Of a DNA stretch of 64,000 nt, positions 22,344 to 33,651 are shown one piece after another. Within the stretch, counting starts at the first letter, position 1. Each line of letters opens with the position of its first letter. This stretch comes from Bubalus kerabau (lineage: Eukaryota; Chordata; Mammalia; Artiodactyla; Bovidae): the NCBI RefSeq assembly GCF_029407905.1, contig NC_073637.1:42842501-42906500 (forward strand), given 5' to 3'. The notes below the pieces were generated by a model. That model ran no database searches, was not told the DNA's origin, and was given only the letters and a program-made list of their open reading frames with translations. A program made the translations under genes and the position numbers.

Positions 22344-22624
22344 TAAAATTTAAATATTATAAAAAGATTCCTTAACTTAAAGGCAAAGATGTTGCCACCC
22401 AACTTGGAACACTTGGCATATCTAGTCTCCAGTTCTCACATATGTAAATTTGAGATGATATAATATCTCATGTAGAGAAAGATTAAAAATAAATACTGTA
22501 TGTAAACTGCATATAAGGTTTTTTAAGCTCTCCATTACTTTTCTTCTGAGTAATTTTTTCTAAGCAAGTATCACATCAGAAAACATTACATTTTGACTCT
22601 ATTTTTAAGAAATAAAACAATTCC

Positions 22625-23180
22625 TAGCCATGAAATTAAAAGATGCTTACTCCTTGGAAGGAAAGTTATGACCAACCTAGATAGCATATTCAAAAGCAGA
22701 GACATTACTTTGCCAACAAAGGTTCATCTAGTCAAGGCTATGGTTTTTCCTGTGGTCATGTATGGATGTGAGAGTTGGACTGTGAAGAAGGCTGAGCACT
22801 GAAGAATTGATGCTTTTGAACTGTGGTGTTGGAGAAGACTCTTGAGACTTCTTGGACTGCAAGGAGATCCAACCAGTCCATTCTGAAGGAGATCAGCCCT
22901 GGGATTTCTTTGGAAGGAATGATGCTAAAGCTGAAAGTCCAGTACTTTGGCCACCTCATGTGAAGAGTTGACTCATTGGAAAAGACTCTGATGCTGGGAG
23001 GGATTGGGGGCAGGAGGAGAAGGGGACGACAGAGAATGAGATGGCTGGATGGCATCACTGACTCGATGGACATGAGATCAGTGAACTCCGGGAGTTGGTG
23101 ATGGACAGAGAGGCCTGGCGTGCTGCGATTCAAGGGGTCGCAAAGAGTCGGACACGACTGAGCAACTGATCTGATCTGAT
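22625..23180 (+). mobile_element. BovB LINE 3' fragment (0.56 kb)
   Basis: Starts at the part encoding SHEIKR and runs to a CTGATCTGATCTGAT tail. It has the premature TGA (22800-22802) at the codon that is normally CGA in the KKAERRID stretch. Confidence 0.95.
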
Positions 23181-23303
23181 ACTTTGGCCTAGTGACATGT
23201 ATATAATCATGTGACTATAAGTAAAAGTTCTTTATAATTGAAGGTAGTTTGTTTAATAGATGAATGTATCTTAAGAAATTCTAGTTGTTTTATTGGTACA
23301 TAG

Positions 23304-23522
23304 TGTGTGTGCTCAGTAGCATCTGACTCTTCATAACCCCATGATCTGTAGCCTGCCAGGCTCCTTTGTCCATAGAATTTTGTAGGCAAGAACAGTAGAG
23401 TGGATTGCCATTTCCTAAGTAGTCAGGCAATATTCCTGACCCAGAGATCAAATCCACATCTTCTGTGTGTTTTTGCATTGGAGGTGAATTTTCTAACACT
23501 GAGCCAGCCACCTGGTAAGCCC
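23304..23522 (-). mobile_element. Bov-tA SINE with 12-bp TSD
   Basis: Diverged minus-strand copy. Flanks are attggtacatag (23292-23303) and attggtgcatag (23523-23534), one mismatch. Confidence 0.92.
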
Positions 23523-23728
23523 ATTGGTGCATAGAATGTGAGTTAAATATTACAGCAAATACCAACTGTTTTAAGTTATTCTCTGAAAATACTTTTAAAA
23601 ATATCACATCTGTTTAGTTCCAAATGTTAATATTCATGGAGTCATTCTTTTCCAAGTCAAGGGATTTTTTAAGGGATTTTTTTAGAGGTTAAAATATGTG
23701 TGGCAATCAGAGCGTTTGACTAAATTAC

Positions 23729-24118
23729 TGTTATGAACCAAGTTGTGTCTCCTTCTCAAAATTCATATGCTGAAGCCTTATCCCCTAATACTTTAGAATG
23801 TGTATTTGTAAACAGAGCCTTTAAAGAAGTAATTAGGTTGCAGTGAGACCATTAGGGTGATCCCATTTCAATATGACTGATCTCCACATAATAGGAAGAG
23901 ATTAGAGAGACATCACCTATATAAAGATAAGGAAAAGGCCATGTGCAGACAGCAAGAAGGGTGCCATCCGCAAGCCATGAAGAGAGGCTTGGAAAGAAAC
24001 CCAACCTACCAGTGCTTTGATCTTGGACCTCTAGCTTCTAAAACAGTGAGAAAATTTCTTTCACTTAAGCCAGCTCAATCAGGTATTTTGTTATAGGAGC
24101 CCTAGGAAACTAATACAA
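23729..24118 (+). mobile_element. MLT1-type solo LTR (ERVL-MaLR)
   Basis: Begins TGTTATGAACCAAGTTGTGTC and shows the familiar sequence of AAAATTCATATGCTGAAGCC, GGCCATGTGCAGACA, GCTTTGATCTTGGACCTC, ending in TTTTGTTATAGGAGCCCTAGGAAACTAATACA. It is a non-coding remnant of an ancient endogenous retrovirus-like element, with no internal region beside it. Confidence 0.8.
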
Positions 24119-24194
24119 CATCATCAGCATTTGTTTTTCTGTAACACTCTACAGTGTGAAAATATAAAAGCAAATTTTAAGTTCAAAAATAATA

Positions 24195-24990
24195 CTATCT
24201 AACACCTCCTGGCACTAAACATGTTCCAAGATTTCACTTAGGATATATGCCCATTAGAAGGTCTTCCCAAGACCTACTGGTAAAGAACCCGCCTGCCAAT
24301 GCAGGAGACATGAGAGATACCAGTTTGATCCTTGAGTCTGGAAGATCCCTGGAGGAGGTCATGACAACCCACTCCAGTGTTCTTGCCTGAAAAATCCCAT
24401 GGACAGAGGAGCCTGGCAGGCTACAGTTCACTGGGTCACAAAGAGTCAGACATGATTGAAGCAGCATGTACACACACCCATTAGAAATGTATGCCCAACA
24501 GAAATGTATGCCAACATTCATTATAAAGATATTCATAGCAATTTAATTCTATTCATCCTCAAACTAGAAGCAACCTAAATGTGCAACAGCATGAAACAGA
24601 ATAAACATATTATGGTGAAATGTAACTCAAATAATGAAAACAAAACAAAACAAATGCTGATACATGTGACAATGAAGAAGAATCTCAAAATATAATTTTG
24701 ATGAAAGAAGCCAGACACAATATACATGGTGTATGATTGTATTTAAATGGACTTCATAAACAGCATAAGTTAATTTAGGATGATAGAAGTCAGACTAATG
24801 ATTACTCTTGGTAGGTAGGTAGTGAACAGGAAAAGGAGTAAGAGGGAAAGAAATGCTGAAAATTTGCTTCCATAATCTAGTTGGTGGCAATATGAGTGAT
24901 TATATAGGTAAAAAGAATCATGAAACTGAACACAATATTAGCATGGTTTGTATGTTATACTTCAATTAAAAAGTTAAAAAATACCTTCCA
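24195..24990 (+). mobile_element. Ancient L1 3' fragment, split by SINE
   Basis: Old L1 3' end: AGGATATATGCCC..TTAGAAATGTATG, later AGAAGCAACCTAAATGTGCAACAG and a tail near 24965-24990. A Bov-tA lies inside at 24260-24476. Confidence 0.65.
24260..24476 (+). mobile_element. Bov-tA SINE with 10-bp TSD
   Basis: Plus-strand copy flanked by perfect cccattagaa at 24250-24259 and 24477-24486. The site is in the older L1, so removing one TSD copy and the SINE restores continuous L1 text. Confidence 0.95.
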
Positions 24991-25464
24991 TTTAATGTTA
25001 TTTTTAAATGTATATTTCATGACAAATAAATCACTATGCTTATAATTAATTACTGGTATATATTTTATTTTGGATTTATACCTTGGACAGGAACCAGGAG
25101 ATTATATACTTTGCTTAGGTAACTCTTCTTCAAAAATAATGTCATTTTGAAAATTATAAAATTTTTCTTAAACACTTGATCTTTCACATTGTTTCTTTAC
25201 ACATTGTGTTCCCTGTTTGCCCAGGACACTTTCTCATCCTCTCCTCTAATATGAAAATTACTTTTTTCTTCCAGAGACTGTCCAAAGGGCACCTTTGCTT
25301 CTTCTCTGAGTTCCCTTTCTAGTGTATCAGGCAGAATTCATTAGTTGTCTATATTGAACTTATCATACCACATTGCAGTTTGCTTTTGTATATGTGTTTC
25401 CTGCACATAAAAGTTACGCAAATGGTTTCTTAAATGAATAAATTAATGAAATAAATTACATAAG
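24991..25464. other. Non-coding DNA
   Basis: Possibly a very degenerate L2 around 25180-25330. Nothing else recognised. Confidence 0.4.
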
Positions 25465-25479
25465 AGTTAACCATGGGAT
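25465..25479. repeat. L1 target-site duplication, left copy
   Basis: agttaaccatgggat, repeated without mismatch at 32487-32501. Confidence 0.95.
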
Positions 25480-26309
25480 GTGCCCAGGTGTCCTGCCCGG
25501 CTTCTCCAGGTGACTGCAACCTCTTCTGTCCCGTTTTAGGGTAAAAGAGGAGTGGACTTCATGATCGAGTGCAGGAGGAAAGGCATTCCCCAGGCCGAGT
25601 ACTGCAAGAATGGCTTCGTAGACATCAGCATGAAGCTTCTAAGGAGCTCTCTCTCTAGGCAGAGTGTGCTCTCCAAGGAGAGAGACAAATGGAGGAGTGA
25701 GTTTGTGTTAGAACTTTCCAGCGATCACTGGAAGAAGCTTCCCAGATTCTTTGAAGGAGCAGACACGTCTGAAAGAATGGCACATCAGTAGTACTCTGAT
25801 TCAAATCATTTCTAAGTATATTGAACTATTTTCAAGCCGTGAGGAGTCTGGATCTGTCAAAAAACAGATCTCCCATCTTCCAGCTGAAATCAAGATCAAG
25901 CCCTGACCCTTTGGAATGGGAGCACTGACTGCAAGACCCTAAACTACCAGAGAAATAGCCCTAGGGAATACCAAATAGTGAAAACTCACACAAAGGAAAC
26001 CACTTGAATACAAGACCCAGCATCACCCAACCACCAGTAGTACCCCTACAGGATGCCTCATTATAAACAACAAACAAAACAAAAATACAAATCCAATCAT
26101 CAGCAGAAAGGATCGCCACCTCATTCAGCCTTGCCCATTAGAGGAAAAACAAACAAACAAACAAATGTCAGCACAAATATCACCCTATACGAAGCTTACA
26201 CAAACCACTGGACCAACCTTAGGAGGGCAGAAACCAAAAGAAAGAAAGAATTCAACCTTGAAGCCTGGGAAAGGGAGACCTCAAACACAATAAGTTAGAA
26301 AAAGAAATA
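25480..26309 (+). promoter_or_regulatory. L1 5' UTR (presumed internal promoter)
   Basis: About 830 bp between the left TSD and the ORF1 start. L1 5' UTRs normally hold the internal promoter, so promoter role is inferred from position. It holds an 80-aa open frame (25552-25791) preceded by a pyrimidine-rich stretch ending in TTTTAG, which looks like a splice acceptor. The frame matches no protein I know. Confidence 0.6.
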
Positions 26310-27640
26310 ATGAAAAGACAGAGAAATACACAAATGAAGGAACAAACTAGAAATACAGAAGTCCAAATAAATGAAGAGGAAATCGGCAAACTACATGAAA
26401 AAGAATTCAGAATAATGATAGTAAAGATGATCAAAAATCTTGAAAACAAAATGGAGAAAATGCAAGAATCAATAACAAAGACCTATAAGAATTAAATAAT
26501 AAACATACAGAGACAAAGCAATTACAAGCAACTGCTTGTAATTCTGCTATTACAAGCAATAGCAGAATATCTGAAGCAGAAGAATGCATCAGTTAGCTGG
26601 AAGATAAAATGGTAGAAATAAATTCTGAAGAGCAGAATGAAGTAAAAAGAATGAAAAGAGCCAAGGATAGTCTAAGACACATCTGGGACATTATCAAACA
26701 TTGGAATTATAGAGGTCCCGTTACTTTGCCAACAAAGGTCCGTCTAGTCAAGGCTATGGTTTTTCCAGTGGTCATGTATGCTTGTGAGAGTTGGACTATA
26801 AAGAAAGCTGAGTGCCGAAGAATTGATGCTTTTGAATTGTGGTGTTGGAGAAGACTCTTGAGAGTCCCTTGGACTGCAAGGAGATCCAACCAGTCCATTC
26901 TAAAGGAAATCAGTCCTGGGTGTTCATTGGAAGGACTGATGCTAAAGCTGAAAGTCCAGTACTTTGGCCACCTCATGTGAAGAGTTGACTCATTGGAAAA
27001 GACTCTGATGCTGGGAGGAATTGGGGGCAGGAGGAGAAGGGGACAACAGAGGATGAGATGGTTGGATGGCATCAACAACTCAATGGACATGAGTTTGGGT
27101 GAACTCCGGGAGTTGGTTATGGACAGGGAGGCTTGGAGTGCTGCAATTCATGGGGTCACAAAGAGTCGGACATGACTGAGTGACTAAACTAACTAACAGA
27201 AGAAGAAGAGAAAAAAAAAGGGGTATGAGAAAATTTTTAAAGACTTTATAGCTGAAAATTTCCCCAACATGGAAAAGGAAACAGTCAATCAAGCCCAAGA
27301 GGCACAGAGTCCCATACAGGATAAACCCGAGGAGAAACATGCCCAGACACATATTACTCAAACTAACAAAGACTAAACACAATGAAAGAATATTAAAAGC
27401 AGGAAGGGAGAAGCAACAATATACAAGGGAAACCCCATACATTTAACAGGTGATCTTAAGCAGAAACTCTGAAGGCCAGAAGGGAATGGCAGAATATAAT
27501 TAATTTACTAGAAGGGAAAAATCTACAACCAAAATTACTCTACCCGGCAAGAATCTCACTCAAAATTGATGGAGAAATAAAAAACTTTCCATACAAGCAA
27601 AAGTTAAGAGAATTTAGTACCACCAAACCACTTTACAACA
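26310..27640 (+). pseudogene. L1 ORF1 remnant
   Basis: ORF1 normally encodes the RNA-binding, coiled-coil trimer protein of L1. The start at 26310 (reading MKRQRNTQMKEQTRNTEVQ) is followed by a Lys/Glu-rich heptad-like stretch (EFRIMIVKMIKNLENKMEKMQESI) that fits the coiled coil. The frame ends at 26495 (stop after KTYKN). Local duplication around 26515-26560 disturbs it further, and a BovB fragment (26720-27197) splits it before the RNA-binding domain. Confidence 0.85.
26720..27197 (+). mobile_element. BovB 3' fragment inserted in L1 ORF1
   Basis: Starts in the BovB segment encoding TLPTKVRLVKAMVFPVVMY and ends with GACTGAGTGACTAAACTAAC. L1 text reads up to GAGGTCCC on the left and resumes AGAAGAAGAAGAG on the right without any duplicated bases that I can see. 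Confidence 0.93.
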
Positions 27641-30600
27641 AATGTTAAAGAGACTTATATAGTCAAGAAATATAAAAGAAGAAAAAATATCTATGAAATC
27701 AATCCCAAACAATTAAGAAAATGGCAATAAGAACATACATATCAATAATTACTTTCAATGTAAATGGATTAAATGCTCCAACCAAAAGACACAGACTGAC
27801 TGAATGGATACAAAAACAAGACTCATATATATGCTGTCTACAAGAAACTCACTCAGACTTCATGACACATATAGACTGAAAATGAGAGAATGGAAAAACA
27901 TATTCCATACAAATGGCAAGCAAAACAAAGCTGGAGTAGCAATCCTCATATCAGACAAAATAGACCTTAAAATAAAGATTACAAGAGATAAGGAAGGACA
28001 CTACATAATGATCAAGGGATCAAGCCAATAGGAAGACATGACAATTGTAAATATCTATGCACCCAACATAGGAACACCCCAATACATAAGACAAACACTA
28101 ACATACATAAAAGGAGAAATTGACAGTAATACAATAAGAGTAGGAGACTTTAACACCCCACTCACACCAATGGATGGATCATCAAAACAAAAAATGTAAA
28201 AGGAAACACAAATCTTTAATGATACATTAGATGAGATGGATCATTGATATCTTCAGGACATTCCACCCAGATGCAGAAGAATACACCTTCTTCTCAAGTG
28301 CACTAGAACATTTTCCTGGATAGACCATAACTTGGGTCACAAATCAAACCTCAGTAAATTTAAGAAAATTTAAATCACATCAAGCATCTTCTCCAACCAC
28401 AATGCTATTAGACTAGATATCAATTACAAGAAAAAACCTGTAAGAAATAGAAACATATGAAGATTAAATAACATGTTTCTAAATAACCAACAGGGTACTG
28501 AAGAAATCAATGGGAAATCAAAAAATTCTAGAAACAAATGACAATGAAAACATGACAACTCAAAACCTATAGGATGCAGTGAAAGCAGTTCTAAGAGGGA
28601 CATTTACAGCAATACAATTCTACCTCAAGAAACAAGAAAAACATCAAATAGAAAACCTAACTTTTCAAATAAAGCCGGAAAAATAAGAATAAAAAACCTA
28701 AAATTGGTAGAAGGAAAGAAATCATAAAGATCCAAGCAGAAATAAATGAAAGAGAAATGAAAGAAACAATAGTAAAGATAAATTAAATGCAAAGCTGGTT
28801 CTTTGAGAAGATAAACAAACTTGACAAACCTTTAGCCAGATTCATCAAGAAAAAAGAGAGAAGAATCAAATCAACAAATTTAGAAATGAAAAAGAAGAGG
28901 TTACAACAGACAATGCAGAAATAAAAAGGATTATAAGAGACTATTATGAACAACAATATGGTAACAAAATGGATAACCTGGAAGAAATGGACAGATTCTT
29001 AGAAAAGTTCAATCTTCCAAGACTGAACCAGGAAGAAATAGAAATTATGAACAACCCAATTACAAGCACAGAAATTGAAAATGTGATTAAAAAAAAAAAA
29101 AAAAAAAACTCCCAAAAATAAAGCCCAGGACCAGATGGCAACCTGGGAGAATTCTATCAAACATTTAGAGAAGAGCTAATGCTTATCCTTCTAAACTCTT
29201 CCAAAAAATTACAGAGGAAAGACCACTTCCAAACTCATTCTTTGAGGCCACTATCACCGTGATACCAAAACCAGACAAAGACAACACAAAAAAAGAAAAC
29301 TACAGGCCAATATCACAGATTAACATAGATAACAAAATCCTCAACAAAATTTTAGCAAACAGAATTCAGCAACACACCGAAAAGCTCACATACCATGATC
29401 AATTTGTATTTATTCCAGGAATGCAAGGATTCTTCAATATATGCAAATCAATGTGATACACCATATTAATAAGTTGAAAGATAAAGACCATATGATCATC
29501 TTAGTAGATGCAGAAAAAGCCTTTGATGAAATTCAGCACCTATTTATGATTAAACCTCTTCAAAAAATGGGCATAGAAGGAACCTACCTCAACATAGTAA
29601 AGGCAATATATGATAAGCCTACAGAAAACATTATTTCAATGTTGAAAAACTGAAAGCATTCCCCCCTTAGATCAGGAACAAGATAAGGGTGTCCACTTTC
29701 ACCATTATTTTTCAATGAGTTCTGAAAGTCCCAGCTACAGCAATCAGAGAAGAAAAAGGAAAAAAAAAAAAAAAAAGGAATTCAGATTGGAAAAGAAGTG
29801 AAGCACTCACTGTTTGCAGATAACATGATACTGTATATAGAATACCCTAAAGATAGTATCAGAAAATTACTAGAGCTGATCAGTGAATTTAGAAAAGTTG
29901 CAGGATACAAAATCAATACACAGAAATCATTTGCATGTCTATATATTAGTAATTAAAAATCAGAAAGAGAAATTAAGGAATCAATCCCATTCACCACTGT
30001 AACCAAAAGAATTAAATATTTTGGAATAAACTTACCTAAGGAGAAAAAAGAACTGTACACAGAAAATTATAAGACACTGATGAAAGAAATCAAAGATGAC
30101 ATATACAGATGGGGAAATATTCCATGTTCCTGAAGAATCATTATTGTGAAAATGATATAATACCAAATGCAATCTACAGATTCAATGTGATCCCTGTCAC
30201 ATTACCAATGGCATTCTTGACAGAACTAGAACAAAAAAATTCACAATTCATATGGAAACACAAAAGACCCCGAATAGCCAAAGCAATCTTGAGAAAGAAA
30301 AATGGAGCTGGAGGAGTCAACCTTCCTGACTTCAAACTATACTATAAAGCTACAGTCATCAAGACAGTACGTATGGTACTGGCACAAAAACAGAAATATA
30401 GACCAGTGGAAAAAGATAGAAAGCCCAGAAATAAACCCATGCTTCTATAGGTACCTTATTTTTGACAAGGAGGCAAGAATATACAATGGGACAAAGGCAG
30501 CCTCCTCAATAAATGGTGCTGCGAAAACTAGGTATCTACATGTACAAGAATGAAATTAGAACACTTCTAACACCATACAAAAAGATAAACTCAAAATGGA

Positions 30601-30786
30601 TTAAAGACATAAATGTAAGACCAGAGAGTATAAAACTCTTAGAGGAAAACATAAGCAGAACACTAGATGACATAAATCAAAGCAAGATCCTCTATGACTC
30701 ACCTCCAGAGTAACAGAAATAAAAACAAAAATAAACAAATAGAACATGGTTAAACTTAAGAGCTTTTGCAAAGCAAAGGAAACTAT

Positions 30787-31131
30787 CAGTTCAGTTCAGT
30801 TCAGTTGCTCAGTCATGTCCGACTCTTTGCGATCCCATGAATTGCAGCACGCCAGGCCTCCCTGTCCATCACCAACTCCTGGAGTTCACCCAAACTTACA
30901 TCCATCGAGTCGGTGATGCCATCCAACCATCTCATCCTCTGTTGTCCCCTCTTTCTCCTGCCCCCAATCCCTCCCAGCATCAGAGTCTTTTCCAGTGAGT
31001 CAACTCTTCGCATGAGGTGGCCCAAGGACTGGAGTTTCAGCTTTAGCATCAGTCCTTCCTATGAACAACCAGGGTTGATCTCCTTTAGAATGGACTGGTT
31101 GGATCTCCTTGCAGTCCAAGGGACTCTCAAG
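30787..31131 (-). mobile_element. BovB 3' fragment inserted in L1 ORF2
   Basis: Minus-strand BovB 3' end with a CAGTTCAGTTCAGTTCAG start (the ACTGA tail in reverse), reaching into the C-terminal domain. L1 text stops at GGAAACTAT and resumes CAAAGTGAAAAG with no clear duplicated bases. Confidence 0.93.
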
Positions 31132-31591
31132 CAAAGTGAAAAGACAACCCTCAGAATAGGAGAAAATAATAGCAAATGAAACAACTGACAAAGGATTAAT
31201 TTCCAAAATATACAAGTAGCTCATACAGCTCAATGCCAGAAAAACAAACAACCCAATCAAAAAGTGAGAAAAGAAACCTAAACAGGCATTTCTCCAAAGA
31301 AGATATTCAGATGGTTAACACATGAAAAGATGCTCAACATTGCTCACTACTAGAGAAATGCAAATCAAAACTACAATGAGATATCACCTCTTACCAGTCA
31401 GAATGGTCATCATCAAAAAGTCTACAAACAATAATCACTAGAGAGGGTGTGGAGACAAGAGAACACTCTTGCACTGTTGGTGGGAATGTAAATTGATACA
31501 GCCACTATGGAGGACAGTATGGATATTCCTTAAAAATGTAGGGATAAAACCACTATATCACCCAGCAATCCCACTCCTAGGCATATACCCT

Positions 31592-31864
31592 GCTGCTGCT
31601 TCTAAATCGCTTCAGTCATGTCCGACTCTGTGCAACCCCATAGATGGCAGCCTACCAGGATCCACTATCCCTGGGATTCTCCAGGCAAGAACACTGGAGT
31701 GGTTTGCCATTTCTTTCTCCAATGCATGAAAGTGAAAAGTGAAAGTGAAATCGCTCACTTGTGTCTGACTCTTCGCGACCCCATGGATTGCAGCCTACCA
31801 GGCTCCTCCGTTCATGGGATTTTCCAGGCAAGAGTACTGGAGTGGTTTGCCATTGCCTTCTCCC
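31592..31864 (-). mobile_element. Bov-A2 dimeric SINE in L1 ORF2
   Basis: Two minus-strand Bov-A monomers joined by the AATGCATGAAAGTGAAAAGTGAAAG-type linker near 31720-31750, with a TGCTGCTGC (GCA-tail) end. L1 text CATATACC / TGAGGAAACC flanks it. A short ccctg is present on both sides and may be a minimal TSD. Confidence 0.93.
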
Positions 31865-32486
31865 TGAGGAAACCAAAATTGAAAAAAAAATACCTGTATC
31901 CCATTGTTCATTGTGGCACTGTTTACAATAGCTAGAACATGGAAGCAACCTAGATGTCCATGGACAGATGAATGGATAAAGTTGTGATACATATACAAAA
32001 TGGAGTATTACTCAGCCATAAAAAAGAATGCATTTGAGTCAGTTCTACTGAGGTGGATGAATCTAGAACCTATTATACCGAGTGGAGTAAGTCAGAAAGA
32101 GAAAGATAAATATCATATTCTAACACATATATACAGAGTCTAGTAAAATGGTACAGAAGAGTTTATTTACAGGCCAGCAATGGAAAAACAGACATATGGA
32201 CATGGGGAGAGGGGAGGAGAGGGTGGGATGTATGGAAAGAGTAACATGGAAACTTACATTACCATATACAAAATAGATAGCCAATGGGAATTTGTTGTGT
32301 GACTCAGGAACCTCAAACAGGGGCTCTGTATCAACCTAGAGGGGTGGGATGGGGAGGGAGATGAGAGGGAGGTTCAAAAGGGAGCAGATATATGTATACC
32401 TATGGCTGATTCATGTTGACATTTGACAAAAAACAAAATTTTGTAAAGCAATTATCCTTCAATAAAAAATAAATTAAAAAGAAAAA

Positions 32487-32501
32487 AGTTAACCATGGGA
32501 T
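32487..32501. repeat. L1 target-site duplication, right copy
   Basis: agttaaccatgggat, identical to 25465-25479. Confidence 0.95.
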
Positions 32502-33157
32502 AGGAGTGAGGTTGGCTCTGATTTCTGTAAGAGAACATAGTTCCTTTAATCATAAGAAGGCTATCTTTTTTTTATTGCTTACATGGTAATTCATACATTT
32601 CTTCTGATATCTTGAATCAAAATATAATTTATATGTCAATCACTCTTGTATGCTATAAAATGCCACAAGTATAGCAGTGTACTTTATTTATTCTTATTTT
32701 CCCATTACCGCACTTAGTTCCATTGCAGACATAGTTGGCACTTCACAAATGTCTTGTACATCATTATGAATCAATAAACTTAGGAGCAGTACTTAAACAA
32801 TGAACACAAAATCATCATATTTACCCATTCATGAGATTTGTCATACTATTAATTAACATTTTCAAAGCTGAGTTAAAAAATTTGGAAGATCTTTACTAGG
32901 AGTACAATTTGTATCAGAAAATTTGAGAAGTCAATCATGGTAACAAACATTTCCCACTAAATCATGAAATATAAAGAATTTACCATGAACATATCTTGAT
33001 AAAATTATAATTATGAAAATAATTTCATTAATAATGAACTATGTTCAGTGGGGTCATTAATGTTAATAGTTAAAGATATTGCTCAAATTTTTATTTTTAT
33101 AATGCACATATCCATTTTAGCATGTAAACAATTCAGAAGTCTTCTCCCAAGGAAAAA
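32502..33157. other. AT-rich non-coding DNA
   Basis: Nothing recognised with confidence. There is possible degenerate L2 text at about 32640-32780. Confidence 0.4.
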
Positions 33158-33283
33158 TGTGCTATGCTTAGTCACTCAGTTGCCCTTTGTGTCCTCATGG
33201 AATAGCTGGCAAGGCTCCTTTGTCCATGGGAATTCTCCAGGCAAGACTAATGGAGTGGGTCGCCATGACCTCCTCCCATGAAG
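33158..33283 (-). mobile_element. Bov-tA fragment (body only)
   Basis: Minus-strand Bov-A body with the TGACCTCCTCC variant typical of some Bov-tA copies. The tRNA-like head is missing. Confidence 0.85.
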
Positions 33284-33474
33284 CACTAACACCTCATAAA
33301 ACACAGTTTACAAAATGTTTTATATAAGCAGACACTTTTTTTGTCCTTAAATTATTTTATTCTTCATCTTTTGTCAGATACTTACCATTTGGAATAAATT
33401 TGGATCTTCATTTCCTAAACTTATTTATTTAAAAGAAGTAGCTAACTCTTTATATAATGCATTATTCTTCAGCA

Positions 33475-33592
33475 TGCTGCTGCTGCTGCTAAGTCGCTTC
33501 AGTCGTGTCCAAATCTGTGTGACCCCATAGACGGCAGCCTCTCAGGCTCTCCCGTCCCTGGGATTCTCCAGGCAAGAACACTGGAGTGGGTT
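33475..33592 (-). mobile_element. Bov-A monomer
   Basis: Single minus-strand Bov-A unit with a TGCTGCTGCTGCTAAGTCGC end. Confidence 0.9.
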
Positions 33593-33651
33593 ATTTACCC
33601 CTAAAACATATTTTCAATGGCAGGGCTTATGCAAATTAAATTAAAATGCAC

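Larger units (their letters stand above)
27721..32140 (+). pseudogene. L1 ORF2 (EN-RT) remnant, catalytic site mutated
   Basis: ORF2 normally encodes the endonuclease and reverse transcriptase of L1. The start at 27721 reads MAIRTYISIITFNVNGLNAPTKRHRL, the endonuclease N-terminus with its FNVNGLN motif, then LQETH. A frameshift leads to a stop at residue 54. Later pieces include the RT segments reading YRPISQINIDNKILNKILANRIQ (29259-29456) and ILVDAEKAFDEIQH (29441-29653). The catalytic box reads FADN (29813-29824) where active L1 has FADD. The end is interrupted by a BovB fragment and a Bov-A2. The C-terminal zinc-knuckle region reads MHCWWECKLIQPLW near 31469. Confidence 0.9.
25480..32486 (+). 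mobile_element. Full-length bovine-type L1, inactive
   Basis: A complete LINE-1: 5' UTR (25480-26309), ORF1 region (26310 to about 27640), short spacer, ORF2 region (27721 to about 32140), 3' UTR with G-rich stretches and an A-rich tail. Perfect 15-bp TSDs on both sides show insertion by target-primed reverse transcription. Inside it are later insertions: BovB at 26720-27197 (plus), BovB at 30787-31131 (minus) and Bov-A2 at 31592-31864 (minus). Without these the element is about 5.9 kb, close to a normal mammalian L1. Both ORFs are broken, so it cannot move. Confidence 0.95.

Noticed and set aside
23729..24118. MLT1-type LTR as an intact retrovirus
   Set aside because: Solo, decayed LTR without coding region.
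25552..25791. Candidate host exon
   Set aside because: It lies between the left L1 TSD and ORF1, so it belongs to the L1 5' UTR unless a database hit shows otherwise. Kept only as a low-interest finding.
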